Shown here piece after piece: positions 34,102 to 43,306 of a stretch of DNA of 64,000 nucleotides. The notes below the pieces were generated by a model. It was not told where the DNA came from, did not search any database, and saw nothing but the letters and a program-made list of their open reading frames with translations. Source of the stretch: Myxococcales bacterium (GTDB lineage: Bacteria > Myxococcota_A > Polyangia > Polyangiales > JADJMO01); NCBI GenBank assembly GCA_016709545.1, contig JADJMO010000021.1, positions 164,885 to 228,884 on the forward strand, read 5' to 3'. Numbering within the stretch: position 1 is the first letter of the stretch; every line of letters starts with the position of its first letter. Made by a program: the position numbers and the translations under genes.

Positions 34102-35628
34102 GTGCCGAGCGCCGTCCCCCCCCGGAGCCGCAAGGACGCGACGCTGTCGTGGCTCGCGCTCGAGCTCGGCGGTCCGCGCCGCGCGGTGCGCCACGTGGGC
34201 GCGGACGTCGTCGTCACCGACGTGCAGCAGGACTCGCGCGCGGTGCGTCCCGGCGATCTCTTCGTCTCGCGACCGGGCTCGGTCGACGCGGCTCGTCGCG
34301 CGCAGTTCGTGACGGACGCGATCGCCCGCGGCGCGGTCGCCGTCCTGCGCGAACACACCGAGGAGGCTTGCGCCGTCCCCGTGCTCGAGGTGCCTGCCGA
34401 GGACCTGCGCGCCGCGATCGGCGTCGTCGCCTCCGCGGTGCACGGCCACCCGTCGTACGCGCTCGACGTGGTCGCGCTCACGGGCACCAACGGCAAGACC
34501 ACGACCACCGCGCTGATCGCCGAGGCCCTCGATCGCCTCGGCGGGCGTTGCGCGCGCATCGGCACCGTGGGCGCGGAGCTCGCCGGCGAGACGCGCCCCA
34601 CCACGCACACCACGCCCGAGGGCGACGAGCTCGCGCGCCTGCTCGCCTGGGCCCACGACGGTGGGGCGACCGCGGTCGCGATGGAGGCCTCCTCGCACGC
34701 GCTCGACCAGCGACGCCTGGAGGGCACGCGGGTCCGGGTCGCCGCGTTCACCAACCTGACCCAGGATCACCTCGACTACCACGCGACGATGGAGGCGTAT
34801 TTCGCCGCCAAGCGCCGCCTGTTCGTCGATCTGTCGCCCGGCTCCGCGGTGGTCTGCGTGGACGACCCCTGGGGCGCGCGGCTCGCCGAGGAGCTCGGGA
34901 CGAGCGCGCTCCGCGTCTCCACGCAGCCCGGGCGGCCGGCCGAGATCGAGACCCGCGCCTGCACCCTCACCGCGCGCGGGATCGACGCCGAGGTCGCGAT
35001 CCTCGGCGTGCCCGCGCGGCTCTCGAGCCCGCTGCTCGGCGCGCACAACCTCGAGAACCTGCTCGTGGCGCTCGGCGCCCTCGTGGCGCTCGACCACCCG
35101 GCCGCCGAGTCGGTGGCGGCGCTCGGCGCGGCGCACGGCGTGCGAGGCCGGCTCGAGCGCGCGTCCACGGAGGGCGACCCCCTCGTGCTCGTCGACTACG
35201 CGCACACGCCGGACGCCCTCGACCGCGTGCTCGCCACCCTGCGTCCGCTGACCGAGGGGCGCCTCTTCTGCGTGTTCGGGTGCGGCGGCGATCGCGACGC
35301 CGGCAAGCGCCCACAGATGGGGCACGCCGTCTCGCGCGCCGCCGACGTCGCGGTGGTCACGAGCGACAACCCGCGCACGGAGGATCCCGCGGCGATCATC
35401 GCGCAGATCCTCCCCGGCATGACCGGTCACGCGACGCGCCACGTGGAGCCCGATCGGGCCGCGGCGATCGCGTGGACCATCGCCGAGGCGCGCGCGGGCG
35501 ACACCGTGCTCGTCGCCGGCAAGGGGCACGAGGACTACCAGATCGTCGGCAAGGAGAAGCGTCCGTTCGACGACGTCACCGAGGCCCGCGCGGCGCTCGC
35601 GCGGTGGAGGGCCACGTGGCGACGGTGA
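34102..35628 (+). CDS. murE: UDP-MurNAc-L-Ala-D-Glu:amino acid ligase MurE
   Basis: Cytosolic Mur ligase of 508 residues that adds the third amino acid to the peptidoglycan stem. The ATP loop is TGTNGKTTT (127-135), MEASSHALDQRR and QDHLDYHATMEAYF are Mur blocks, and DNPR (422-425) in SDNPRTEDP marks meso-diaminopimelate rather than lysine as substrate. GKGHEDYQ is the C-terminal block. GTG 34102, four bases after ftsI. The stop overlaps the murF start (GTGA). Confidence 0.95.
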   Translation: MPSAVPPRSRKDATLSWLALELGGPRRAVRHVGADVVVTDVQQDSRAVRPGDLFVSRPGSVDAARRAQFVTDAIARGAVAVLREHTEEACAVPVLEVPAEDLRAAIGVVASAVHGHPSYALDVVALTGTNGKTTTTALIAEALDRLGGRCARIGTVGAELAGETRPTTHTTPEGDELARLLAWAHDGGATAVAMEASSHALDQRRLEGTRVRVAAFTNLTQDHLDYHATMEAYFAAKRRLFVDLSPGSAVVCVDDPWGARLAEELGTSALRVSTQPGRPAEIETRACTLTARGIDAEVAILGVPARLSSPLLGAHNLENLLVALGALVALDHPAAESVAALGAAHGVRGRLERASTEGDPLVLVDYAHTPDALDRVLATLRPLTEGRLFCVFGCGGDRDAGKRPQMGHAVSRAADVAVVTSDNPRTEDPAAIIAQILPGMTGHATRHVEPDRAAAIAWTIAEARAGDTVLVAGKGHEDYQIVGKEKRPFDDVTEARAALARWRATWRR

Positions 35629-37064
35629 TCCCCCACAACGACGCGCGCTTCACCGCGGCCGAGGTGTCGTTCCTGTGCGGCGGCGCGCTCTTCGGCGTCG
35701 CGCCCGACTCTGTCTTCACCGGCGTCTGCACCGACTCGCGCGCGATCTGGCCGGGGTGCTTGTTCGTCGCCCTGCGCGGGGAGTCGTTCGACGGGCACGC
35801 CTTCGTGCCCGCTGCGATGCAGGCCGGGGCGGGGGGCGTGCTGGTCGAGGCCGCCACCGACGGCGGGCGGGGGGTCGTGGTCGAGGACACCCTCGTCGCG
35901 CTCGGCGCGCTCGCCCGCCACCACCGCCGCCGCTCTCCCGCGATCGTCGTCGGCATCACGGGGTCGGTCGGCAAGACGACGACCAAGGAGCTCACGGCCA
36001 CCGCGCTCCGCACGCGGCTCGGCGACGGCGTGCTCGCGACCCGCGGCAACCTCAACAACCGCATCGGCGTGCCCATGACCTTGCTCGCGCTCGGCCCCGG
36101 CCATCGCGCGGCGGTGATCGAGATGGGCACCAGCGTCCGCGGCGAGATCGCGGCGCTCACGGCGATCGCCGAGCCCGACGTCTCCATCCTCGTGTCGGTC
36201 GGCCTCGCGCACGCCGAGGGGCTCGCGGGCGCGCCGCGGCTCGCCGGCGACCCGTGGTGGGTCGGTCGCGTCGGCCCGCGCGAGGCCGTCGCCAAGGAGA
36301 AGGCGGCGATCTTCGCGGGCACCCGCGCGGTCGCGGTGGCGTGTGCCGATGACGAGTTCGCGCTCGCCGCGCTCGCCGTGGCGCCGGTCACGACGCGGCG
36401 CAGGAGCTTCGGCCGCGCGGCGTCCGCCGACGTGCACATCGAGGACGAGCGGTGGGACGACGAGGGCCGCGCCAACGCCACCATCGGTGGCCGGCCCTTC
36501 TCGCTGGCCCTCCTCGGCGACGTCGCGCTGCTCGACGCCGCTGGCGCGGTCGCCGCCGCGGACGAGGTCTTCGCGCTCCTCGGTCTCGGTCCGGTCCCCC
36601 ACCACGGGCTCGGCGCCGCGCGCTCGACGCCGGGGCGCCTCGCCCTCCGCCGTCGCCGCGACGGGGTCTGGATCCTCGACGACACCTACAACGCGAGCCC
36701 CAGCGCGTTCGTCTCCTCGCTGACCACCGCGCGCCGCATGGCCGACGCCGCCGGGCGGCGGCTGGTCGTCGTGGCCGGCGAGATGCGCGAGCTCGGGGAC
36801 TTCGCCGAGGAGGCGCACGACGAGGTCGCGCGGGCGATCGCGGCGGTCCAGGCGGACCGCGTGATCTCCCTCGGCGGCTGGGCCGAGCGCTACGGCGGCG
36901 AGCGGTTCGCGAGCGCGGCCGACGCGGCGGCCCTGATCGAGGTCGGGCCGCGGGACCTCGTGCTGGTCAAGGCCTCCCGCGGGGTGGGGGCCGAGGTCGT
37001 GGTCGACGCGATCTTGGCCCACGGCGGCGAGATCACGGATGCAGGGGCGAAGGAGGGGAGCTGA
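35625..37064 (+). CDS. murF: UDP-MurNAc-tripeptide:D-Ala-D-Ala ligase MurF
   Basis: Last cytosolic Mur ligase, 479 residues; adds D-Ala-D-Ala. ATP loop GSVGKTTT (113-120), GNLNNRIGVPMTLL, IEMGTSVRGEI, and DDTYNASPSAF, the hallmark of MurF. GTG at 35625 is chosen because it overlaps the murE stop as at most other junctions; an earlier GTG at 35616 is possible. A segment between about 198 and 225 (LAGDPWWVGRVGPREAVAKEK) is longer than in common MurF proteins. Six bases before mraY. Confidence 0.94.
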   Translation: MIPHNDARFTAAEVSFLCGGALFGVAPDSVFTGVCTDSRAIWPGCLFVALRGESFDGHAFVPAAMQAGAGGVLVEAATDGGRGVVVEDTLVALGALARHHRRRSPAIVVGITGSVGKTTTKELTATALRTRLGDGVLATRGNLNNRIGVPMTLLALGPGHRAAVIEMGTSVRGEIAALTAIAEPDVSILVSVGLAHAEGLAGAPRLAGDPWWVGRVGPREAVAKEKAAIFAGTRAVAVACADDEFALAALAVAPVTTRRRSFGRAASADVHIEDERWDDEGRANATIGGRPFSLALLGDVALLDAAGAVAAADEVFALLGLGPVPHHGLGAARSTPGRLALRRRRDGVWILDDTYNASPSAFVSSLTTARRMADAAGRRLVVVAGEMRELGDFAEEAHDEVARAIAAVQADRVISLGGWAERYGGERFASAADAAALIEVGPRDLVLVKASRGVGAEVVVDAILAHGGEITDAGAKEGS

Positions 37065-37070
37065 ACCAAC

Positions 37071-38279
37071 ATGCTCTACGAGCTCCTCTACCCATTGCGA
37101 CACCACATCGGAGGCCTGAACGTCCTCCGCTACGTGCCGTTCCGCGCGGTCGCCGCGACGCTGACGGCCATGCTCATGAGCTTCCTCATGAGCCCATGGT
37201 TCATCCGCGAGCTGCAGAAGAAGCAGATCGGGCAGGTCGTCCGCGAGGACGAGGCCGCGCACCACCAGGTCAAGCGCGGGACCCCCACCATGGGCGGCGC
37301 GCTGGTCCTCCTCTGCCTCCTGGTCCCGACGGTGCTGTGGGCCGACCCGAAGAGCGTGTTCGTGTGGTCGACCGCCGCGGTCACCGCGGGCTACGGGGTC
37401 ATCGGCTACCTCGACGATTTCCTGAAGATCCGGCACAAGAGCAGCGAGGGCCTCCCTGCTCGCTACAAGCTCGTGGGGCAGTTCCTCGTGGGCGGCGCGG
37501 CCCTCGGCTACGTGTTCCTCGGCCACAAGGGCCTGCCGCAGGACTGGCTCGCGATCCGGCACCACCTCGCGGTGCCGTTCCTCGCGTTCAGCAAGCACAC
37601 CTTCGCGCTGCCGGCGGGGGTCTACTTCGCCTTCGCGCTGATCGTCGTGGTCGGCATGTCGAACGGCGTGAACCTCACCGACGGCGCCGACGGCCTGGCC
37701 ATCGGCCCGGTCATCATCAACGCCGTCACCTACCTGGTCATCGCCTACCTGACCGGCACGGTGGTGAGCGGCATGGTGCTCGCGAAGCACCTCAACATCG
37801 CCCCCGAGATCGCCAAGGCCATCGCGCGGCCCGACGTCTACTTCTCCGTCGCGCGCTACCTCGACATCCCGAGCATCTCGGCGGCGAGCGAGCTCACCAT
37901 CTACTGCGGCGCCATGGTCGGCGCGGGCATCGGGTTCCTCTGGTTCAACGCCTTCCCGGCGAGCGTGTTCATGGGCGACGTCGGCGCCCTCGCCCTCGGC
38001 GGCGGCATCGGCATGCTGGCGGTGCTCACCAAGAGCGAGCTGCTCTCGCTGATCCTCGGCGGGATCTTCGTCGTCGAGGCTGGTTCGAGCTTCGTGCAGA
38101 CCATGTGGTTCAAGGCCACTCGCCGCTTCACCGGCACGCCGCGCCGCCTGTTCCTGCGGGCGCCGTTCCACCACCACCTCGAGGCCAAGGGCTGGCCCGA
38201 GACCAAGATCGTGGTCCGGTTCTGGATCATCACCATCCTGCTCGCGCTCGTGAGCGTGGCCCAGCTGAAGGTGCGCTGA
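37071..38279 (+). CDS. mraY: Phospho-MurNAc-pentapeptide transferase MraY
   Basis: Inner-membrane enzyme of 402 residues that makes lipid I from UDP-MurNAc-pentapeptide and undecaprenyl phosphate. About ten membrane segments. The catalytic Asp motifs are YLDDFLKI (115-116), NLTDGADGLA and FMGDVGALALGG, and the His motif APFHHHLE near the C-terminus, all intact. A longer loop between the NLTDG motif and the FMGD motif (with IARPDVYFSVARYLDIPS) is present. ATG 37071 with adjacent murF; its stop overlaps murD (TGATG). Confidence 0.95.
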   Translation: MLYELLYPLRHHIGGLNVLRYVPFRAVAATLTAMLMSFLMSPWFIRELQKKQIGQVVREDEAAHHQVKRGTPTMGGALVLLCLLVPTVLWADPKSVFVWSTAAVTAGYGVIGYLDDFLKIRHKSSEGLPARYKLVGQFLVGGAALGYVFLGHKGLPQDWLAIRHHLAVPFLAFSKHTFALPAGVYFAFALIVVVGMSNGVNLTDGADGLAIGPVIINAVTYLVIAYLTGTVVSGMVLAKHLNIAPEIAKAIARPDVYFSVARYLDIPSISAASELTIYCGAMVGAGIGFLWFNAFPASVFMGDVGALALGGGIGMLAVLTKSELLSLILGGIFVVEAGSSFVQTMWFKATRRFTGTPRRLFLRAPFHHHLEAKGWPETKIVVRFWIITILLALVSVAQLKVR

Positions 38280-39631
38280 TGCGATCGCTCTCCGGCAAGA
38301 AGGTGGTCGTGGTGGGGCTCGGCGCCTCGGGCGAGGCCGCGGCGCGGCTCTGCAAGCGGCTCGGTGCGCGCGTGCTCGCCAACGACGCCCGCCCGCGCGA
38401 CAAGGCCGAGGCCACCGCGAAGGCGCTCGAGGCCGACGGCATCGAGTTCGCCCTCGGTCACCACGACGTCGACCTCCTCGCGGCCGACCTGGTCGTCGTC
38501 TCCCCCGGCGTGCCGCGCCTGCCGTTCCTCGCCGAAGCCGAGCGCCGCGGCGCGCGCGTGGTCTCCGAGATCGAGCTCGCGAGCTGGTACGTCGAGGCGC
38601 CGATCGCCGCGATCGGCGGCACCAACGGCAAGAGCACCACGACCGAGCTCTGCGCCGCGCTCGCGGCCACGACCGGTCGGCCCGTGTTCGCCGGGGGCAA
38701 CCTCGGCACCCCGCTCGCGCAGGCGGTCCTCGACGGCGATCGCGGCGTCTCGCGCGACGGCCTCGCGGTGGTCGAGGTCTCCTCGTTCCAGGTGGAGCGC
38801 GTGGCCGGGTTCCGCCCGCGCGCCGCGGTCGTGCTCAACGTCACCCCCGACCACCTCGATCGCTACCCGTCGTTCGAGGCCTACGCGCAGGCCAAGGGCA
38901 ACGCATTCCGCGCGCAAGGCGTGGGAGACTTCGCCATCGTCCCGCACGGCGACGAGCTCTGCCTGCGCCTCGCCGCGCTCTCGGGCGGCGCGCTCCTCAC
39001 CGTCGACGGCCCCGCGCCCGCCGCGGTCGGCATCGAGGGCGATACCCTCGTCGATCGCCGCTCGTCGGTCACGCTCCCGCTCTCGCGCTTCCACCTCGAG
39101 GGTCGCCACAACCTGCAGAACCTGTGCGCGGCGTGGGCCGCGGCGGTCGCGCTCGGCGCCGACCCCCGCCGCTTCGCCGAGGCCGTCGACGCGTTCCGCG
39201 GGCTCCCCCACCGCACCGCGCTCGTCGCCGAGATCGCCGGCGTCCGCTACTACGACGACTCCAAGGGCACCAACGTCGGCGCCTCGGTCACCGCGCTCCT
39301 CGGCCTCGCCGAGCCGCGCGGCGTGCTCATCGCCGGTGGCCGCGACAAGGGCGGCAGCTACGCCCCGCTGGTCGCGGCGCTCGCCGAGAAGGGGCGCGCG
39401 CTGGTCACGATCGGAGAGGCCGGCCCCGCGATCGCCGCGGCCGCGGCGGGTGCCGTGCCGACCGAGCACGCGAGCTCGATGGACGACGCGGTCGAGCGCG
39501 CGGCGCGCCTCGCCCAGCGCGGCGACGCGGTGCTGCTCTCACCCGCTTGCTCCAGCTACGACATGTTCAAGGACTACAAGGATCGCGGCGATCGCTTCGT
39601 CGCGGCCGTGCGGGCGAAGGAGCGCGCATGA
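38279..39631 (+). CDS. murD: UDP-MurNAc-L-Ala:D-Glu ligase MurD
   Basis: Mur ligase of 450 residues that adds D-glutamate. N-terminal Rossmann domain (VVVGLGASGEAAARL, 9-23), ATP loop GTNGKSTT (114-121), EVSSFQVE, LNVTPDHLDRY, and C-terminal DDSKGTNVGA and LLSPACSSYDMFKDYKDRGD, all typical of MurD. ATG start overlaps the mraY stop (ATGA-type TGATG); stop overlaps ftsW (ATGA). No oddities. Confidence 0.95.
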   Translation: MRSLSGKKVVVVGLGASGEAAARLCKRLGARVLANDARPRDKAEATAKALEADGIEFALGHHDVDLLAADLVVVSPGVPRLPFLAEAERRGARVVSEIELASWYVEAPIAAIGGTNGKSTTTELCAALAATTGRPVFAGGNLGTPLAQAVLDGDRGVSRDGLAVVEVSSFQVERVAGFRPRAAVVLNVTPDHLDRYPSFEAYAQAKGNAFRAQGVGDFAIVPHGDELCLRLAALSGGALLTVDGPAPAAVGIEGDTLVDRRSSVTLPLSRFHLEGRHNLQNLCAAWAAAVALGADPRRFAEAVDAFRGLPHRTALVAEIAGVRYYDDSKGTNVGASVTALLGLAEPRGVLIAGGRDKGGSYAPLVAALAEKGRALVTIGEAGPAIAAAAAGAVPTEHASSMDDAVERAARLAQRGDAVLLSPACSSYDMFKDYKDRGDRFVAAVRAKERA

Positions 39632-40815
39632 CCCCGAAGAAGGAATCCCCCCTCGCGCGGGCGCGGGCGTTCTTCGCCGTGCCCGGCCCGGTCGACCCGC
39701 TCATGGCGGCGATCGTGGTCACGCTGATCTGCTTCGGCGTGGTGATGGTCTACTCGGCGAGCGCCATCGAGGCGACCGTCCAGCGCCACGACCCGCAGTT
39801 CTTCCTCAAGAAGCAGGTCGCCTACGGCACCGTGGGCCTCGGCCTCGCGTGGGTCGTCTCGCGCATCGACTACCACCGCCTCCGCAAGCTCACCTACCCG
39901 ATCCTCGGCGTGGTCGTCGCGCTGATGGCCGCCTGCGTCGCCGGCCTCGGCAAGCGCGGCGGCGGCGCGACCCGCTGGATCGCCGTCGGCCCGGTGCACA
40001 TCCAGCCCGCGGAGCTCGCGAAGCTCGGCCTCGTGCTGTGGCTCGCGTACTCGCTGGCCAAGAAGGGCGAGGGGGTCAAGACCTTCAGCGTCGGCTTCCT
40101 CCCGCACCTGCTCATGTCCGGCTTCCTCGTGCTGCTCTGCATGAAGCAGCCCGACTTCGGCAGCGCCGTCGTGCTCCTGCTCCTCACGTTCACCATGCTG
40201 TTCGTGGCGGGCGCGAAGGTCGGCTACATCATGGGCGCGCTCCTCATCGGCAGCGTGGCCGGCGCGGCCGTCGTCCGCTTCCGCGAGTACCGCTGGCAAC
40301 GGGTCGTCGCCTGGCTCGAGATGGAGGCCCACCGGCAAGACCTCGCCTACCAGCCGTTCCAGGCCCGCATGTCGTTCGGCTCGGGCGGCGCGTTCGGCCT
40401 CGGCCTCGGCAAGGGCCTCCAGATCCTCTACCTGCCCGAGGCGCACACCGACTTCGTCGGCGCGGTCATCGGCGAGGAGCTCGGGTTCGTCGGCGTGGCC
40501 ATGCTCTGCCTCGCCTACGTCACGCTGGTCTCGCGCGGGATCCGCTCGGCGTTCAAGGCCCCCGACGACTACGGCACCTACCTCGCGTTCGGCATCTCGA
40601 CGCTCTTCGCGCTGCAGGCGCTGATCAACCTCGCCGTCGCCATGTCGCTCCTGCCGACCAAGGGGCTGACGCTGCCGTTCATCTCGTTCGGCGGCTCGTC
40701 GCTGCTGGTCAACGCGATCGGCGCGGGCGTCCTGCTCAACGTGTCGCGCCACGCGACCGAGGCCACGGCTGGCGCCGGCGCGCACGAAGCCCCTACCCAA
40801 GGAGCCCCCGCGTGA
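39628..40815 (+). CDS. ftsW: Septal peptidoglycan polymerase FtsW
   Basis: SEDS-family glycosyltransferase of 395 residues that polymerises lipid II at the septum with FtsI. About ten membrane helices. SEDS landmarks: VMVYSAS, RWIAVGPVHIQPAELAKL, MKQPDFGSAVVLL, GSGGAFGLGLGKGLQ, LPEAHTDFVGAVIGEELGF and PFISFGGSSLLVN. An extended Pro/Ala C-terminal tail faces the cytosol. ATG overlaps the murD stop; stop overlaps murG (GTGA). Confidence 0.95.
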   Translation: MTPKKESPLARARAFFAVPGPVDPLMAAIVVTLICFGVVMVYSASAIEATVQRHDPQFFLKKQVAYGTVGLGLAWVVSRIDYHRLRKLTYPILGVVVALMAACVAGLGKRGGGATRWIAVGPVHIQPAELAKLGLVLWLAYSLAKKGEGVKTFSVGFLPHLLMSGFLVLLCMKQPDFGSAVVLLLLTFTMLFVAGAKVGYIMGALLIGSVAGAAVVRFREYRWQRVVAWLEMEAHRQDLAYQPFQARMSFGSGGAFGLGLGKGLQILYLPEAHTDFVGAVIGEELGFVGVAMLCLAYVTLVSRGIRSAFKAPDDYGTYLAFGISTLFALQALINLAVAMSLLPTKGLTLPFISFGGSSLLVNAIGAGVLLNVSRHATEATAGAGAHEAPTQGAPA

Positions 40816-41906
40816 GGCCGATCCTGCTCGCAGGCGGTGGCACCGGCGGCCACGTGTTCCCCCTCCTCGGCCTGGTCGAGGAGGGCTTCGCCGTGCGCGC
40901 CCGCGAGGCCGAGTGCGTGTTCGTCGGCACCGAGAAGGGCCTCGAGGCCCGGGTGGTCCGAGCGCGCGGACACCGCCTCGAGACGCTCGCGATCGAGCCG
41001 CTCAAGGGACGCTCGGTGTTCGGCGCGCTGCGCGGAGGCGCGATCGCTGCGGCCGCGACGGGCCAGGCCTTCGGCCTCCTGCGGCGCGTGCGCCCAGGGC
41101 TGGTCGTCTCGATCGGCGGCTACGCGGCGGGGCCGGTGGCGCTCGCGGCGTCGGCGCTCGGCATCCCGCTCGCGCTGCTCGAGCCCAACCGCGTGGCCGG
41201 CTTCACCCAGCGCCTCCTCGGCCCGCTCGCCAAGCGGATCTACGTCGCCTTCCCCGAGCTGCTCGGGTCGGTCGGCAGCAAGGGCCGCGCCCTCGGGATC
41301 CCGCTCCGCGCGGACTTCACGCCGACCCCTTCACCAGCGCGCGCGCAGGGCGAGCCGCTGTCGATCCTGGTCATGGGCGGGAGCCAGGGCGCCGAGCACC
41401 TCAACCGCACGCTGCCCGCCGTGTTCGGCGCGCTCGTCGCCGACGGCCACGAGCTGACCGTGCTCCACCAGGCGGGCCGCGGCCGCGCCGAGCCGGTCCG
41501 CGAGGCCTACGCGCGCGTCGACGCGCCCATCACGGTGACCGAGTTCATCGACGACGTCCCCGCGCAGGTCCGCGCGGCCCACCTCGTGGTGTGCCGCGCC
41601 GGCGCGCTCACCTGCGCCGAGCTCTGCGCCATCGGCCGCGCCGCGGTGCTGATCCCGTACCCACACGCCGCCGACGACCACCAGGCGAAGAACGCCGAGG
41701 CGCTCGCAGAGGCAGGCGCCGCGGTGGCCCTGCGCCAGGAGCACGCCACGGTGCACGCGCTCGTGCACGCGATCGCCGAGCTCTCCACCGACGATGCGCG
41801 ACGGGTCGACATGGCCGACCACGCCCGCGCCCGCGGGGTGCCCGATTCGGCACTGCGCATCGCCGACGACGTGCTCCCGCTCCACCTCGACCGGAGGGCT
41901 GCCTGA
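40812..41906 (+). CDS. murG: UDP-GlcNAc:lipid I GlcNAc transferase MurG
   Basis: Peripheral inner-membrane enzyme of 364 residues making lipid II. The N-terminal donor-fold loop GGGTGGH (8-14), IGGYAAGP, LEPNRVAGFTQR, the GGSQGAEHLN loop and the C-terminal CRAGALTCAEL and PYPHAADDHQAKNAE are family blocks. The second motif has CRAGALT where CRAGAST or CRSGALT are common. GTG 40812 overlaps ftsW; stop overlaps murC (TGATG). Confidence 0.95.
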   Translation: MRPILLAGGGTGGHVFPLLGLVEEGFAVRAREAECVFVGTEKGLEARVVRARGHRLETLAIEPLKGRSVFGALRGGAIAAAATGQAFGLLRRVRPGLVVSIGGYAAGPVALAASALGIPLALLEPNRVAGFTQRLLGPLAKRIYVAFPELLGSVGSKGRALGIPLRADFTPTPSPARAQGEPLSILVMGGSQGAEHLNRTLPAVFGALVADGHELTVLHQAGRGRAEPVREAYARVDAPITVTEFIDDVPAQVRAAHLVVCRAGALTCAELCAIGRAAVLIPYPHAADDHQAKNAEALAEAGAAVALRQEHATVHALVHAIAELSTDDARRVDMADHARARGVPDSALRIADDVLPLHLDRRAA

Positions 41907-43306
41907 TGTTCCGCGGACGCGTTCGCCACGTGCACTTCGTCGGCGTCGGAGGCATCGGGATGAGCGGGATCGCCGAGATCCTGCGCTCGCTCGACTTCGA
42001 CGTCTCGGGCTCCGACCTCAAGGCCTCCGACGTGACCCGGCGCCTCGAGGGCCTCGGCGTGCGCGTCGACCTCGGCCACCGCGCCGAGAACGTGCAGGGC
42101 GCCGACGTCGTCGTCATCTCGAGCGCGGTGCGCCCCGACAACCCCGAGGTGCTCGAGGCGCGGGCGAAGGAGACCCCGGTCATCCAGCGCGCCGAGATGC
42201 TCGCCGAGCTGATGCGCCTCAAACACGGCGTGGCCATCGGCGGCTCACACGGCAAGACCACGACGACCTCGCTGGTCGCGACCGTGCTCCGCGCGGCGGG
42301 CCTCGACCCGACGGTGGTCGTGGGCGGCAAGGTGAACGCGCTCGGCTCCAACGCGCGGCTCGGGCAGGGGGACATCCTGGTCGCCGAGGCCGACGAGTCC
42401 GACGGCTCGTTCCTGCGCCTCACCCCCACCATCGCGGTCGTCACCAACATCGACCCCGAGCACCTCGACCACTACGGCACGTTCGACCGTCTCTCGCAGG
42501 CGTTCGTCGACTTCGTCGAGCGGGTGCCGTTCTACGGCCTCGGCGTGCTGTGCCTCGACCACCCGCACGTGCAGGCGATCCTGCCGCGGATCCGCCGCCG
42601 CCACGTGACCTACGGGCTCTCGGCGGCCGCCGACTACCGGGCCTCGCACGTGCGCTTCCACGGGCTCTCGACGAGCTTCCAGGTCTCGCGGTTCCGCGGC
42701 GATCACCTCGGCGAGTTCACGGTGCGCATGCCCGGGCAGCACAACGTGCTCAACACGCTCGCGGCGATCGCCGTGGCCGACGAGCTCGAGTGCCCGCTCG
42801 ATCTCGTGCGCGACGCGCTCGCGTCGTTCGGCGGCGTGCAGCGGCGCTTCACCATCGTCGGCGAGGTCGACGGGATGGTGCTGGTCGACGACTACGGCCA
42901 CCACCCCGCCGAGATCGAGGCCACCCTCGACGCCGCGCGGCGCGCCTACGACGCGGGGCAACACCGCATCGTCGTCGCGTTCCAGCCCCACCGCTACTCG
43001 CGCACGGCGGCGCTCATGCCGGAGTTCGCGCGGGCGTTCAACCGCGCCGACGTGGTGCTGGTGGCCGACGTGTACGCCGCCGGCGAGGAGCCGATCCCCG
43101 GCGCCTCGGCCGAGGAGCTCGCCAGGAACATCCGCGCGCACGGGCACCACGACGTGACCTACGTCGGGCCGCGCGCCGCGGTCACCGAGCGGCTCGAGGC
43201 CCTGGTGCGCCCGGGTGACATCGTCATCGCGCTCGGCGCCGGGGACATCAACAAGTGCGTGCGCGAGCTCCTCGCCTCGCGGCAGGCCGCGCAGGGGGTG
43301 CCGTGA
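41906..43306 (+). CDS. murC: UDP-MurNAc:L-Ala ligase MurC
   Basis: First amino-acid ligase of the Mur pathway, 466 residues. N-terminal Rossmann domain HFVGVGGIGMSGIAE, ATP loop GSHGKTTT (113-120), EADESDGSFL, NIDPEHLDHYG, DDYGHHPAEIEAT and FQPHRYSRT are all standard. The gene is followed directly by ftsQ; murB and ddl, which lie here in many other bacteria, are absent from the window. ATG overlaps murG; stop overlaps ftsQ (GTGA). Confidence 0.95.
   Translation: MFRGRVRHVHFVGVGGIGMSGIAEILRSLDFDVSGSDLKASDVTRRLEGLGVRVDLGHRAENVQGADVVVISSAVRPDNPEVLEARAKETPVIQRAEMLAELMRLKHGVAIGGSHGKTTTTSLVATVLRAAGLDPTVVVGGKVNALGSNARLGQGDILVAEADESDGSFLRLTPTIAVVTNIDPEHLDHYGTFDRLSQAFVDFVERVPFYGLGVLCLDHPHVQAILPRIRRRHVTYGLSAAADYRASHVRFHGLSTSFQVSRFRGDHLGEFTVRMPGQHNVLNTLAAIAVADELECPLDLVRDALASFGGVQRRFTIVGEVDGMVLVDDYGHHPAEIEATLDAARRAYDAGQHRIVVAFQPHRYSRTAALMPEFARAFNRADVVLVADVYAAGEEPIPGASAEELARNIRAHGHHDVTYVGPRAAVTERLEALVRPGDIVIALGAGDINKCVRELLASRQAAQGVP

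Noticed and set aside
36452..39631. Long frame crossing murF, mraY and murD
   Set aside because: Only the part from 38279 is murD; the earlier part is an out-of-frame reading of murF and mraY.
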